Origin: UBA10649 sp963755335
GTDB taxonomy: Bacteria; Actinomycetota; Actinomycetes; S36-B12
NCBI GenBank assembly: GCA_963755335.1
Contig: CAVWJW010000008.1
Span: forward strand, 620,001-684,000
Direction: 5' to 3'
DNA length: 64,000 nt
How positions within the stretch are numbered: the stretch's first letter is position 1; the number at the start of each line of letters is the position of its first letter. The position numbers and the translations under genes were made by a program. Positions 8,567 through 18,076 of the stretch are shown here, piece after piece. The notes beneath the pieces were generated by a model, which made no database searches, had not been told where the DNA came from, and worked only from the letters and a program-made list of their open reading frames with translations.

Positions 8567-9730
8567 GTGGCCGGAAACAAGGACTTCCAACAATTCACCC
8601 TGACCGACGAGCACCGTTTCCTGCAGGATGCGGTGCGCGAACTCGTGGCCGACAAGGTCACCCCGCGCGCTGCGGAGGTGGACGAGACCGGCGAGTTCCC
8701 GTGGGACGTGTACGAGGCGCTCAAGTCGTCCGGCTTCCACGCCATCCACATCCCCGAGGAGTACGGCGGCGAGGGCGGCGACGCCCTGGCGGCCTGCCTG
8801 GTCATCGAGGAAGTGGCCCGCGGCTGCGCTTCGAGTTCGCTCATCCCGGCGGTCAACAAGCTCGGCACGATGCCGCTGCTCATCGCGGCCGACGAGGACC
8901 TGAAGCAGCGCTATCTCCCGCTCGTGGCCAGCGGCGAGGCGATGTTCTCCTACGCGCTCAGCGAGCGCGAGGCGGGCAGCGACGCTGCCGCGATGAAGTG
9001 CCGCGCCGTGGCGGGCGACGGCGGCTGGGTGCTCAACGGCCAGAAGAGCTGGATCACCAACGCGGGCGTCTCGTCCTACTACACCGTCATGGCCGTCACC
9101 GAGCCGGAGAAGGGCCCCAAGGGCATCTCCGCGTTCGTCGTGCATGCCGACGACCCCGGCTTCTCGCTGGCCCCCAAGGAGCGCAAGCTCGGCATCCACG
9201 GGTCGCCCACGCGCGAGATCCTCTTCGACAACTGCTGGATCCCGGCCGACCGCATCATCGGGGCCCCGGGCACGGGCTTCCAGACCGCGCTCGCCACCCT
9301 CGACCACACCCGCGTGACCATCGGGGCGCAGGCCGTCGGTATCGCGCAGGGGGCGCTCGACGTCGCCGTCGCGTACGTGAAGGACCGCCAGCAGTTCGGG
9401 AAGTCGATCTCGTCCTTCCAGGGCATCCAGTTCATGATCGCCGACATGGCGATGAAGCTGGAGGCCGCTCGTCAGATGGTGTACGTCGCAGCAGCCAAGA
9501 GCGAGCGCCAGGATCCGGACCTCACGTTCTTCGGCGCAGCAGCGAAGTGCTTCGCCTCGGACGTGGCCATGGAGGTCACCACCGACGCGGTCCAGGCACT
9601 CGGCGGCGCCGGGTACACGAAGGACTGGCCCGTCGAGCGGTACATGCGCGACGCCAAGATCACCCAGATCTACGAGGGCACCAACCAGGTGCAGCGCATC
9701 GTCATGGCGAAGAAGGTTCTCGGCCGCTGA
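8567..9730 (+). CDS. Acyl-CoA dehydrogenase (FadE25-like)
   Basis: FAD-dependent enzyme catalysing alpha,beta-dehydrogenation of acyl-CoA. From GTG 8567 the protein is 387 residues, the normal family length; the frame extends to 8531 but there it overlaps the ugd start region. Landmarks are FSYALSEREAGSDAA (flavin-binding signature), WITNAGVSSYYTVMAV, the C-terminal LGGAGYTKDWPVERYMRDA and IYEGTNQVQRIV. The catalytic base is expected in the YEGTNQ segment. In mycobacteria the homologue beside purE/purK is FadE25. The substrate chain length cannot be told from sequence. Confidence 0.92.
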   Translation: MAGNKDFQQFTLTDEHRFLQDAVRELVADKVTPRAAEVDETGEFPWDVYEALKSSGFHAIHIPEEYGGEGGDALAACLVIEEVARGCASSSLIPAVNKLGTMPLLIAADEDLKQRYLPLVASGEAMFSYALSEREAGSDAAAMKCRAVAGDGGWVLNGQKSWITNAGVSSYYTVMAVTEPEKGPKGISAFVVHADDPGFSLAPKERKLGIHGSPTREILFDNCWIPADRIIGAPGTGFQTALATLDHTRVTIGAQAVGIAQGALDVAVAYVKDRQQFGKSISSFQGIQFMIADMAMKLEAARQMVYVAAAKSERQDPDLTFFGAAAKCFASDVAMEVTTDAVQALGGAGYTKDWPVERYMRDAKITQIYEGTNQVQRIVMAKKVLGR

Positions 9731-9770
9731 CCGCTGTGTTCGACGAGGTGGCCGACCGCCACCGAATACA

Positions 9771-11390
9771 GTGCTGCGTGTGACGGTGCCGCAGATCCCG
9801 GGCGCGAAGGTGCGTCCCCGTCGAGGCGGCGGTTCGTGGCTGGTCACGGCCAAGGGCGTCCACGCCGTGCAGCGCCTCTGCATCGCGAGCGTCGACGTCG
9901 AACTGCTGACCGAGCTCGAGGTCAAGGTCGAATCCTGGCGTCCGCCGATCGACGGCTGGCTGGGCAGCCCGCGACTGGCAGGAGTCGGCGGAGTCGAGTT
10001 CATCCGCGATGGCGCGGGCGCGACGTTGAGGATGACCACCGTCAAGCCCACCGACGCCGCCCTCCTCCTTGCCGCAGCGGTGCGCTGCCTTCGGCCCGTG
10101 GCCTCGGGTGATCCGGGGCCCGAACTCACGCTCACCGCCGGCCTGCCCGAGAGCGCCGCGATCCTGGCGCCCCAGCTCCACGACGTGCTGCGCGGCGACG
10201 ATTCCAGCGATCGTCACCTGCGCCGCTGCGACGTGCTGGTGACGTCGTCGCCCGGGCAGGCGACCGAGGTGGAGCGGGCCACGACTCTGGTCGTCGGCCC
10301 GGACGCCTGGACGCGCGACGGCCTCGACTTCGACGTGTGCGTGGACCCCACCATCCATCGTCCGCTCGGTCGGCGATCGACGGGCGCCAACGGCATCGCC
10401 AGCGCGACCGCGGTCGGCTCGACGTTGACGGTGCGGCTGGGCGAGACGGTCGTGACCCTCGACGGCGCCGTCAGCGCGGCCAATGCACGGGCACTGCGCC
10501 CCATCGGCGGCATCGTCATCGACGCGGTCGTCCCAGAGCGGCTCCGGCGCCAGCTGGCCGCCTGCGGAGTCCTCGTCTCCCCGTCGAAGGACCTGCTGCC
10601 CGCACCCGATGACGACCTGTCGTGGCAGTCCCGCTCCGTGCTCGAGCGACGCCACGCACTGCGGCAGTACGGACCCAGTGCGGCCCTCGATGCGTGGCCG
10701 TCGGTGAGCGTGGTCCTGGCGACGCACCGGCCCGACCACCTGGAGCAGGCGATGCGGTACATCGCCGGCCTGCGCTACCCCCGCCTCGAGGTCGTCATCG
10801 GGGCGCACGGGCCCGGCGTCGATCCGGCGAGGATCTGGGAGATGGCGCAGGATCTCCCGCACGCGGCGACCGTCGTGCCTGTCGATGCCGGGCACAACCT
10901 CGGCGAGGTCCTGCAGCAGTGCACCGACCGGGCCGACGGGACCCTCATCACGAAGATGGACGACGACGACGTCTACGGCCCCGAGCACGTGTGGGACCTG
11001 GTCCTGGCCCGCCAGTACTCGGGAGCCCAGCTGGTGGGCAAGGCGCTCGACTGGATCTACGTCGAGTCGGAGAACGCCACGGTGTTCCGCCCCGTCTTCG
11101 GCGCTGAGAAGTACTCCGACTTCGTGGCCGGCGGCACGATCCTCATCTCCCGCGCCGACCTGCTCGCGGTGGGCGGCTGGCGGCCGGTGCCCAAGTCGGT
11201 CGACCGGGCCCTGCTCGACCGGGTGCTCCGCGCCGGCGGGCTCGTCTATCGCACGCACGGACTCGGCTACGTCTATGTCAGGCATCTGGCCGGCCATACG
11301 GCCACGGTCGCCGACGAGCACTTCCTGACGAAGGTGCGCGACCGGCACGCGGGGCTGGTGGCGCACGATGCCTTCGGGACGGCGCCATGA
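9771..11390 (+). CDS. Family 2 glycosyltransferase with an N-terminal extension
   Basis: A 539-residue protein from GTG 9771 (GTG 9780 also possible). Residues about 1-300 have no recognisable domain. A GT-A fold follows from about residue 310, with SVSVVLATHRPDHLEQAM and the metal-binding TKMDDDDVYGPEH (DxD type). A later VGGWRPVPKSVDRALLDRV corresponds to the acceptor region. It is the first gene of a run of glycosyltransferases on the + strand, and its stop overlaps the next ATG (ATGA). Donor and acceptor are unknown; the long N-terminal part could help assemble a complex. Confidence 0.82.
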   Translation: MLRVTVPQIPGAKVRPRRGGGSWLVTAKGVHAVQRLCIASVDVELLTELEVKVESWRPPIDGWLGSPRLAGVGGVEFIRDGAGATLRMTTVKPTDAALLLAAAVRCLRPVASGDPGPELTLTAGLPESAAILAPQLHDVLRGDDSSDRHLRRCDVLVTSSPGQATEVERATTLVVGPDAWTRDGLDFDVCVDPTIHRPLGRRSTGANGIASATAVGSTLTVRLGETVVTLDGAVSAANARALRPIGGIVIDAVVPERLRRQLAACGVLVSPSKDLLPAPDDDLSWQSRSVLERRHALRQYGPSAALDAWPSVSVVLATHRPDHLEQAMRYIAGLRYPRLEVVIGAHGPGVDPARIWEMAQDLPHAATVVPVDAGHNLGEVLQQCTDRADGTLITKMDDDDVYGPEHVWDLVLARQYSGAQLVGKALDWIYVESENATVFRPVFGAEKYSDFVAGGTILISRADLLAVGGWRPVPKSVDRALLDRVLRAGGLVYRTHGLGYVYVRHLAGHTATVADEHFLTKVRDRHAGLVAHDAFGTAP

Positions 11391-12421
11391 TCGAGCGGTG
11401 GCCCAGCGTCAACGTCGTCCTCACCGTCGTGAACGAGGAGCGGCATCTCGCGCACGCGATCGATCGCCTCCTCGACCAGGACTACCCCGGCGAGCTGGAC
11501 ATCGTCATCGCCGTCGGCCCGTCGAAAGACCGCACCCGCGCCGTCGCCGACGATCTGGCACAGCAGCACGCCCACGTGCGCGTGGTCGACAATCCCAGTG
11601 GCCGGACCCCGGCGGGCCTGAACGCCGCCATCGGCGCCGGTGACAGCGAGATCGTCGTCCGGATCGACGGGCACGCGATGGTCCCGACCGACTACGTCCG
11701 GACCGGCGTGGAGGTGCTGCTGGAGACCGGGGCCGACAACGTCGGCGGGATCATGGCCGCCGAGGGCACGACCGACTTCGAGCGCTCCGTCGCGCGAGCG
11801 ATGACATCCAAGTTCGGCGTGGGCGGTGCCTCCTTCCACGTCGGTGGCGAGCCGGGTCCGGCACTGACGGTCTACCTGGGCTGCTTCCGCAGGTCTGCCC
11901 TCGACCGCGTGGGCGGCTACGACGAGACGATGCAACGGGCCCAGGACTGGGAGATGAACCTCCGCATCCGCGAGTCCGGTGGCGTGGTCTGGTTCACCCC
12001 GGAGATGCAGGTCACCTACCGGCCGCGGCCGAACCTCAAGGCACTGGCGCGTCAGTACCACGACTACGGCCGATGGCGCCGCGAAGTCGCCCGGCGACAC
12101 CCCGACACCGTCTCGCTGCGCTACCTGGCAGCGCCGGTGACGGTCGCCGGAGTGGCGGCCGGCGTCGTTGCTGCCGGAGTCGGAGCGCTCACGCGCACCC
12201 CGTGGCTGGTCGCCGTGGGGCTGGCGGCGCCCGCGGTCTATGCCGCGGCGAACGTCGCGGCCACGGTGCAGAGCGCGGCGATCGAGCCCCGGCTGACGCC
12301 GGGCGAAGCGGCGCAGCTGCCGGCGGTGTACGCGACCATGCACGGCGCCTGGGGCCTCGGCTTCCTGCGCGGCCTCCCGCGGGCCGAGCGACAGTCCGTG
12401 CCGCAGCCGGCGGACGGCTGA
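11387..12421 (+). CDS. Family 2 glycosyltransferase with C-terminal membrane helices (ExoA-like)
   Basis: A 344-residue GT2 enzyme. VNVVLTVVNEERHLAHAI opens the nucleotide-binding domain, VVRIDGHAMVP holds the DxD-like metal site, and the sugar-acceptor region has QRAQDWEMNLRIRESGG (ED-type motif). The C-terminal 90 residues contain two or three hydrophobic segments, as in ExoA-type enzymes working on membrane lipid-linked acceptors. The ATG overlaps the previous stop, consistent with co-expression in the glycopolymer cluster. Confidence 0.85.
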   Translation: MIERWPSVNVVLTVVNEERHLAHAIDRLLDQDYPGELDIVIAVGPSKDRTRAVADDLAQQHAHVRVVDNPSGRTPAGLNAAIGAGDSEIVVRIDGHAMVPTDYVRTGVEVLLETGADNVGGIMAAEGTTDFERSVARAMTSKFGVGGASFHVGGEPGPALTVYLGCFRRSALDRVGGYDETMQRAQDWEMNLRIRESGGVVWFTPEMQVTYRPRPNLKALARQYHDYGRWRREVARRHPDTVSLRYLAAPVTVAGVAAGVVAAGVGALTRTPWLVAVGLAAPAVYAAANVAATVQSAAIEPRLTPGEAAQLPAVYATMHGAWGLGFLRGLPRAERQSVPQPADG

Positions 12422-12425
12422 GCCG

Positions 12426-13379
12426 GTGGCTGCCCTGTTCGCTCGGCGGCGCGGGCGCGATACCCCGCTGACCTGGTCGGTCGTCGTGGCCTCTCCGAAG
12501 GGGGAGGCCGGAGCCCAGTGGGGCGACACATGGTTCGCCACCGACCTCGTCGACGCGCTCAACCGCGCCGGCCAGCGGGCCAGCGTGGTCTACCGCAACG
12601 CGGCCACGAGCGAGGCGCGCGAGGACGACGACGTCGTCCTGGTGCTGCGCGGACTCCGGCGTGTGGTGCCGCGTCGCGGCAACGCCCTGTGGCTGCTGTG
12701 GGTGATCAGCCATCCGGAGCTCGTCGAGGCCGACGAGCCGGCGTCCTACGACTCGGTGTTCGCCGCCAGCGCGCACTGGGGCCGAGGCGAGTCGGACGAG
12801 TTCGGGGTGCCCGTCACCCCGCTCCTGCAGGCGACCAATCCCCGCCGATTCAACCCGGAGGCCGCCGAGCCCGACTCCGGCGAGGCGGTCCTCTTCGTCG
12901 GCTCCACGCGCGGGGAGTTCCGGCCTGCGGTCCGTGACGCCCTCGCCGCCGGCATCGATGTCTCGGTGTACGGAGTCGGCTGGGAGGCCTTCCTCGCGCC
13001 CGAGCAGATCCGTGGCGAGTTCATCCCGAACGACCGGCTCCCGGGCGCGTACGCGTCGGCTGGCGTCGTCCTCAACGACCACTGGCAGGACATGGCCAAC
13101 GACGGCTTCCTGTCGAACCGCCTGTTCGACGCCGCCGCCTGCGGGAGCCGCGTCCTCAGCGATCCGGCGGTGGGCCTCGTGGACGCCTTCGGTGACGGAA
13201 TCCGCACGTTCTCCTCGGCCGAGGAGCTCGCGGCGGTGCTGACGGCTGATCGCGACGCTGCGTTCCCGTCCCGTCCCGAGCGCCTTGACCTGGCGGCTGG
13301 CGTGGCGCGCGAGCACAGCTTCGACGCGCGGGCCGCGGTCCTGATCGAGCGCGTGCGCGAGCTCCGGGGCGCGAGATGA
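12426..13379 (+). CDS. Glycosyltransferase, GT-B/CgeB-like
   Basis: A 317-residue protein beginning at GTG 12426, four bases after the preceding stop. The C-terminal half resembles glycosyl transferase family 1_2 (CgeB-like) proteins: LFVGSTRGEFRPAV, DVSVYGVGWEAF, then LNDHWQDMANDGFLSNRLFD AACG (split here for length), where the E/D-rich donor-binding loop is normally found. The N-terminal half contains SWVVVASPKGE-like sequence around residue 17, typical of a GT-B first domain. The stop overlaps the next gene by 4 bp. Substrate unknown. Confidence 0.78.
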   Translation: MAALFARRRGRDTPLTWSVVVASPKGEAGAQWGDTWFATDLVDALNRAGQRASVVYRNAATSEAREDDDVVLVLRGLRRVVPRRGNALWLLWVISHPELVEADEPASYDSVFAASAHWGRGESDEFGVPVTPLLQATNPRRFNPEAAEPDSGEAVLFVGSTRGEFRPAVRDALAAGIDVSVYGVGWEAFLAPEQIRGEFIPNDRLPGAYASAGVVLNDHWQDMANDGFLSNRLFDAAACGSRVLSDPAVGLVDAFGDGIRTFSSAEELAAVLTADRDAAFPSRPERLDLAAGVAREHSFDARAAVLIERVRELRGAR

Positions 13380-16200
13380 CGCAGCCGAGCCCCGACGTCA
13401 CTGTGGTGGTGATCGGCTACAACGACGCGACGCGTCTGCCGCGCGCCATCGCGTCGGTGCAACGGCAGACCCTGCGCAACCTCGAGATCGTCGTCGTCGA
13501 CGACGCCTCGACCGACGACACCGCCGAAGTGGTCCGCGCGCTGGCGGTCGAGGATCCACGCATTCGCTACACCTGCCTGCCCGCGAACTCAGGCGGCTGC
13601 AGTGCACCGCGCAACGCGGGGGTCGAGCTGGCCCGAGCCCCCTGGGTGATGTTCTGCGACTCGGACGACGAGTACGAGCGTCATGCGTGCAAGAACCTCC
13701 TTCTCGCCGCGGAGCGACTCGACGCTGACGTCGTCTGCGGGGTCGCCGAGCGCGTCGACATCCGCACCGGCACCACGAGGCGGTGGAAGCCCGAGCTGCA
13801 CGACCATGAGGCCGTAGCGGACGGACTCGTCGAGATGCCGGAACTCCTGGCGGACACGATCTCGCGTGAACAAGATCTACCGGCGCTCGCTGCTCGTCGA
13901 CAACGGCATCCGATTCCCCGACGGCCTGCTGTTCGAGGACCAGCTGTTCACCCTCGAGGCGATGGCCCACGCGCGGCGGGTGGCGTCCATCCCGCAGACG
14001 GTGTACCGCTGGTACGTCGACGAGCTCAGCGATGAGCCGTCGATCACCCAGCGGCGCCACGAGGCCGAGAACGTCGACAGCCGCATCGAGATCAACCGAC
14101 GGATCGACTCTTTCCTCGCAGCGCCGGGTCGCGAGGCGCTGCGCGAGATCAAGGACCGCAAGTTCCTGCGGCATGACCTCTACCTGTACCTGGCCGTGAT
14201 GCTCGACGTCGACGACGCGACGGCCCTCACGCTCATGGAGCGGCTTCGTCCGTACGTCGCGTCGGTGAACCTGGCCCCGGCGTGGCAGCTGCGAACAGGA
14301 CTGCGCGTCGCGATCTACCACCTGCTGGTCGGCGACCTCGACGGCATTCGCGCGGCGATGCGCATGGTGAAGTGGGCGGCCGTCGTCGACGCCCCGATCA
14401 CCTCCGTCGGTGGCCGGCAGCACTGGGCGTGCGAGCATCTGGCCTCCGATGACGCGCCGGGCGGGTTCCCGTCCCACGAGTGGCTGGACGTGACCGAGCT
14501 GCACTTCCCGTTGGTGCCATTCTCCCAGCGTCGCTTCCTGCACCGTCTCGACGACCTGAACGTGACCTCGGGTCGGGTGGTGGCGACGGGGTCGAGCGTC
14601 GACTATGACGGGTCACTCGCGGACGCGGAGACCGTCGAGCTCCAGTTCGTGATCGGGCGGTCCCGCCTGGTCGCCTCCGTCCCTGCTGCGTGGACGGGCC
14701 GGGCGGGCGACCGACGTACCTGGCGTGCGGACGGGGCCCTCGTCAATCGCCTCGATCGGCCCCTTGCCGATACGGATCACGGTGCCGTCTGTCTCGCGGT
14801 GAGCACTCGCGCCAGGGTCAACGTGACGAGTGTGCGCTCGGACCATAAGAGCCAGCACGATGCTCGACTTGAGCTGCCCGGCGTCCGGGATCCACGCGTG
14901 GCGGATGTGCTCGATGTCCATGCCGTCGCGAACGGCGGCGTCGGCTGGACCGCGGAGCAGTCGCCGACGCACGAAGACGCCGCGCGGAGGCGCGAACGCC
15001 GTATGGTGCTGCCCGGTCTGGCTGCGCTGGCACGGGCGTGGGATCGGGCCAGCCGGCACTTCCTGAGGCCGGCGATGGTCCGCCTCGGCGCGGCATTGCC
15101 CGCGCGCCGCATGGTCGTGTTCGACACGAGTTCGGCGCGTACCCCTAACGACAGCGTCCGTGCCCTGAGCGAGCGACTCAGGGTCAAGCGACCCGACATC
15201 CTGCAGGCATGGGTGCATCGGGGCCGGCCGGCGAGCATCCCCGCCTACGCAGCACCGCTCGACCGACTGACATGGGCGCACCGCTGGGCCGCGGCCCGGG
15301 CGCGCTGGCTCGTCGACGACGGGACCGCGTCCATGGGGGTCCGCGTGCGGTCCGCCGGTCGTGTGGTCTACGTCAGCGACGGCGTGCCGCTCCAGCGCGT
15401 CGGACTCGACGATCCCAGCGTCCTGAGCGGATCGGCAGCTCGTGCCGACGTGACAAGGCGAGCTCGTCGCTGGTCTGCTGCAGTCGTGCCGTCCGCCTTC
15501 GCTGCGGACGTCGTCCGTCGCGGTCACGGTTTCAGCGGCGACGTCATCGAGACGGGCATGCTGCGCGCGGACGCGCTCCTGGCCAAGGCCCGAACAGGGA
15601 CGAGCGAGGAGCGCCTCGCCGCGCTCGACCTTGATGTCGGTCGCCCGATCGTCGTGTACGCACCGGTCCTGCGGACGCCTCGGACGGAACCGACTGAGGC
15701 TCTGATCAACCTCGACGAGTGGGCAGCCGCCCTCGGAACGCAGGCCTACCTCGTCATCGCCGGAGACCCGCGTGAGCCGATCGAGGACGCCCGGACCCTG
15801 CGGCATGGCGTGCGTGTCCTGACGGCGGCCGAGCAGGCGGGAGACTTCCTGGCGGTCTGCGACCTGCTGGTCACCGACTACTCGTCGCTCGTGGGTGACG
15901 CAGCGGTCGCGGGCATCCCGACCGTGCTCTTCCAGCCCGATCGGCAGACCTTCATCGACCGCATCCACGGGATCTACGTCGAACCCTCCTCGATCGCCCC
16001 GACGGCCGAGACGACCGTCGAGCTCATCTCACGCGTCCGTGAGTTCCTGGCGGACACCGCCGAGCTGGTCGGCTCGGCATGCTGCCGCACTGGGCGCCTA
16101 CGCAGCCGAGTACTGCGGGGCGGCGGACGGGGCGAGTGCGGATCGCGCCGTCGAGGCCCTCTGGCCGGCGGCCAACGGCCGAGGGGGTGCGGACCGATGA
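13376..16200 (+). CDS. Bimodular GT2 plus CDP-glycerol glycerophosphotransferase (frameshifted as sequenced)
   Basis: Two extra bases break the frame, near 13865 (tcg-c-gtg) and 16077 (tcg-g-cat). Ignoring them gives one protein of about 940 residues. Residues 1-260 are a GT2 domain (VTVVVIGYNDATRLPRAI, VVVDDASTDDT, FCDSDDEYE). A middle region of unclear fold follows. From about residue 540 comes a TagF-like CDP-glycerol:glycerophosphotransferase domain with WLVDDGTASMG, VVYAPVLRTPRTEPTE and the characteristic LVTDYSSLVGDAAVAGIPTV. Such enzymes add glycerol- or other polyol-phosphate units from CDP-alcohols. The ATG overlaps the previous stop and the natural stop at 16200 overlaps the next ATG. 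Without the repair the second half appears fused to the following glycosyltransferase, which is an artefact. Confidence 0.8.
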
Positions 16201-17312
16201 CCCGACCGCGCCTGGTGATCATGGCGAACAACATCGACGAGGTCGGTGGCGCGCAGCGCGTCGTGCACGTCGTCGCTCAGGGCCTCGCCGAACGCGGCTA
16301 CCCGGTGGACCTCGTAGGTGTCACCCCCTTCACGCCCCGGCACGAATTCGTGGCCGTTCCGGCCTTTCGCCGGTTCGTGCTGCTGTCGGAGGAGTGGCCC
16401 GCCGCGCAGAAGGCCCCTGGCCGGGCCGCTGAGCGCCGACGACTGTCCGAGGAGGCGGCCACCGCGCTTGTGTCCGTGCTGGCCGACGGTCCTCCCGGGG
16501 TGATCGTCACCAGCCAGCTCTGGGCCATGGAGTACGTCGCTCGCGTACCGCACGAGGACTGGGCCGTCATCGGCCAGTACCACTCCTCCTACGAGGCGGC
16601 CCTCGCCGGCCGGGACCTCAAGCGAGCCGTCGACCTATACCGCGACGTGGACCTCTTCACCCTCCTCACGCCGCAGGACGCCGACGCCTTCCGACGCGCC
16701 GGCCTGAACAACACGACGTCGCTGCCCAATCCGCTGGCGTTCTGGCCGACCACTCCGTCCGCCCATCAGGGTCACGAGACCGTGGCCTACCTGGGCCGGC
16801 TGTCGGAGGAGAAGGGCGTCGGCTTCCTGGTCGATGCGTGGGGGCGGATGGCCGACCGGCATCCGAGCTGGCGGCTTCGGCTGGTCGGCTCGGGTCCGGA
16901 CGAGGCGCGCATCCGCTCGCGGATCGCCGGACTGCCGACCGGAGCCGACCGCGTCGACGTCATGCCGCCAGTGGTCGATGCGGAGAGCGCCCTCCGGGAG
17001 GCGGGCATCCTCGTGCTCCCGTCGCTCACTGAGGGACTGCCGCTCGTGCTGGCCGAGGCGATGGCCCTCGGGCTGCCTTGCATCGCGACGGATTGCTCGT
17101 CCGGGGTCCGGATGCTGGCCGGCGGTGGCACCGACGCATTGCTCGTCCCGCGTGGGGACGCCCACGCGTTGGCGGAGGCGATGTCGAGCCTGATCGACGA
17201 CGCCGCGCGGCGAACCATTCTGGGCGAACGGGCGCGGGTCGCCATGGACCCCTATCGGGCCGACCGCATCCTCGATCGCTGGGAGCAGATGATCAGCGAC
17301 GTGCTCCGCTGA
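16197..17312 (+). CDS. Family 4 (GT-B) glycosyltransferase
   Basis: A 371-residue retaining-type glycosyltransferase. The start at ATG 16197 forms an ATGA overlap with the repaired end of the upstream bimodular gene. It contains EVGGAQRVVHVVAQGLAERG in the N-terminal acceptor domain and VAYLGRLSEEKGVGFLVDAW. The donor-binding EX7E region is VLPSLTEGLPLVLAEAMALG. Last gene of the + strand run and followed directly by a long inverted repeat. Likely adds a hexose to a surface polymer, donor unknown. Confidence 0.87.
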   Translation: MTRPRLVIMANNIDEVGGAQRVVHVVAQGLAERGYPVDLVGVTPFTPRHEFVAVPAFRRFVLLSEEWPAAQKAPGRAAERRRLSEEAATALVSVLADGPPGVIVTSQLWAMEYVARVPHEDWAVIGQYHSSYEAALAGRDLKRAVDLYRDVDLFTLLTPQDADAFRRAGLNNTTSLPNPLAFWPTTPSAHQGHETVAYLGRLSEEKGVGFLVDAWGRMADRHPSWRLRLVGSGPDEARIRSRIAGLPTGADRVDVMPPVVDAESALREAGILVLPSLTEGLPLVLAEAMALGLPCIATDCSSGVRMLAGGGTDALLVPRGDAHALAEAMSSLIDDAARRTILGERARVAMDPYRADRILDRWEQMISDVLR

Positions 17313-17314
17313 GC

Positions 17315-17382
17315 CGAGAAGTATGGGGTTGTCGCGAACCGGCCCTCCGGGCCGATCCTTGACGACAACCCCATACTTCTCG
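17315..17382. terminator. Bidirectional terminator-like inverted repeat, 20-bp perfect stem with nested hairpin
   Basis: Arms at 17315-17334 and 17363-17382 are perfect 20-bp reverse complements (arm core GAAGTATGGGGTTGTC). The 28-base loop itself contains the small hairpin CGGCCC-TCC-GGGCCG. It starts 2 bp after the stop of the + strand glycosyltransferase and ends 4 bp before the stop of the convergent nucleotidyltransferase, as expected for a shared terminator. There is no long T-tract, so termination by a purely intrinsic mechanism is inference. Confidence 0.75.
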
Positions 17383-17386
17383 CGGG

Positions 17387-18076
17387 TCAGAGGTGCTGGT
17401 TCGCGCGCGAGAGATCCTCTTCGAAGTCGACCTCGACGGCGAACAGGTCGCGGATGTCGAAGGGCACGACCCGAGCCCCGTCGCGCTCGATCATCAGCTC
17501 GAGACCGCGCTCGAAGTAGTCCGAGTCCTCGCACTCGCCGAGCCGCACGATCAGCTTCGCCTTGTCGTCGGCGCTGACGTAGTTGATCCCGACGGACTCG
17601 CCGAGGGCATCGAGCACCGTCTTGGAGAGCTTGTCGACGAAGCCATCGGCGTCGACGGTGTACTTGACCTCTTCCTCGCCTACCACCGCGGTGTTGACGC
17701 AGATGAACGACTGCTCCGCCGCCATGAGGTCCTTCACCCGGTCGAGGACCTGCGGGTCGAAGACCACGTCGCCGTTCATCCAGAGCACCCCGCCGTCGGC
17801 CGACTGGCGAAGCGCCTTCAGGAGGCTGCGATTGGTGTTCGTCTGGTCGTAGTTCTCGTTGTAGACATAGGAGACGTCGGGGAAGGCCTCGAGGATGAGC
17901 TCGAGCTTGAACCCCACCACCGTGGTCACGCGGACGTCGTCGAAGGCAGCCGTCAGGTTCTGCATCTGCTGCTGCATGATCGTGCGGCCATCGGACAGCG
18001 GGGTCAGCGGCTTGGGCCAGGGCTTGCCGAGGCGGGTCCCCATGCCAGCGGCCAGGATCACGGCTTGCACGGTCAT
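17387..18076 (-). CDS. Sugar/alcohol-phosphate nucleotidyltransferase (cytidylyltransferase-like)
   Basis: A 229-residue NTP_transferase-fold protein. The N-terminal signature is VILAAGMGTRLGKPWPKPLT and the nucleotide/metal part is LWMNGDVVFDP. The segment YNENYDQTNTNRSLL resembles the phosphocholine/inositol-phosphate cytidylyltransferase (LicC/IPCT) type more than hexose-1-phosphate enzymes. A role in making a CDP-alcohol fits the neighbouring TagF-like and CDP-alcohol phosphotransferase genes, but the substrate is inference. It starts at ATG 18076, overlapping the stop of the upstream TagF-like gene (ATGA). As sequenced the two are fused by a frameshift in the upstream gene. Confidence 0.8.
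   Translation of the reverse strand: MTVQAVILAAGMGTRLGKPWPKPLTPLSDGRTIMQQQMQNLTAAFDDVRVTTVVGFKLELILEAFPDVSYVYNENYDQTNTNRSLLKALRQSADGGVLWMNGDVVFDPQVLDRVKDLMAAEQSFICVNTAVVGEEEVKYTVDADGFVDKLSKTVLDALGESVGINYVSADDKAKLIVRLGECEDSDYFERGLELMIERDGARVVPFDIRDLFAVEVDFEEDLSRANQHL

Noticed and set aside
13866..17312. One 1148-residue TagF-glycosyltransferase fusion
   Set aside because: Removing one base near 16077 restores a natural stop overlapping the next ATG, so two genes are present.
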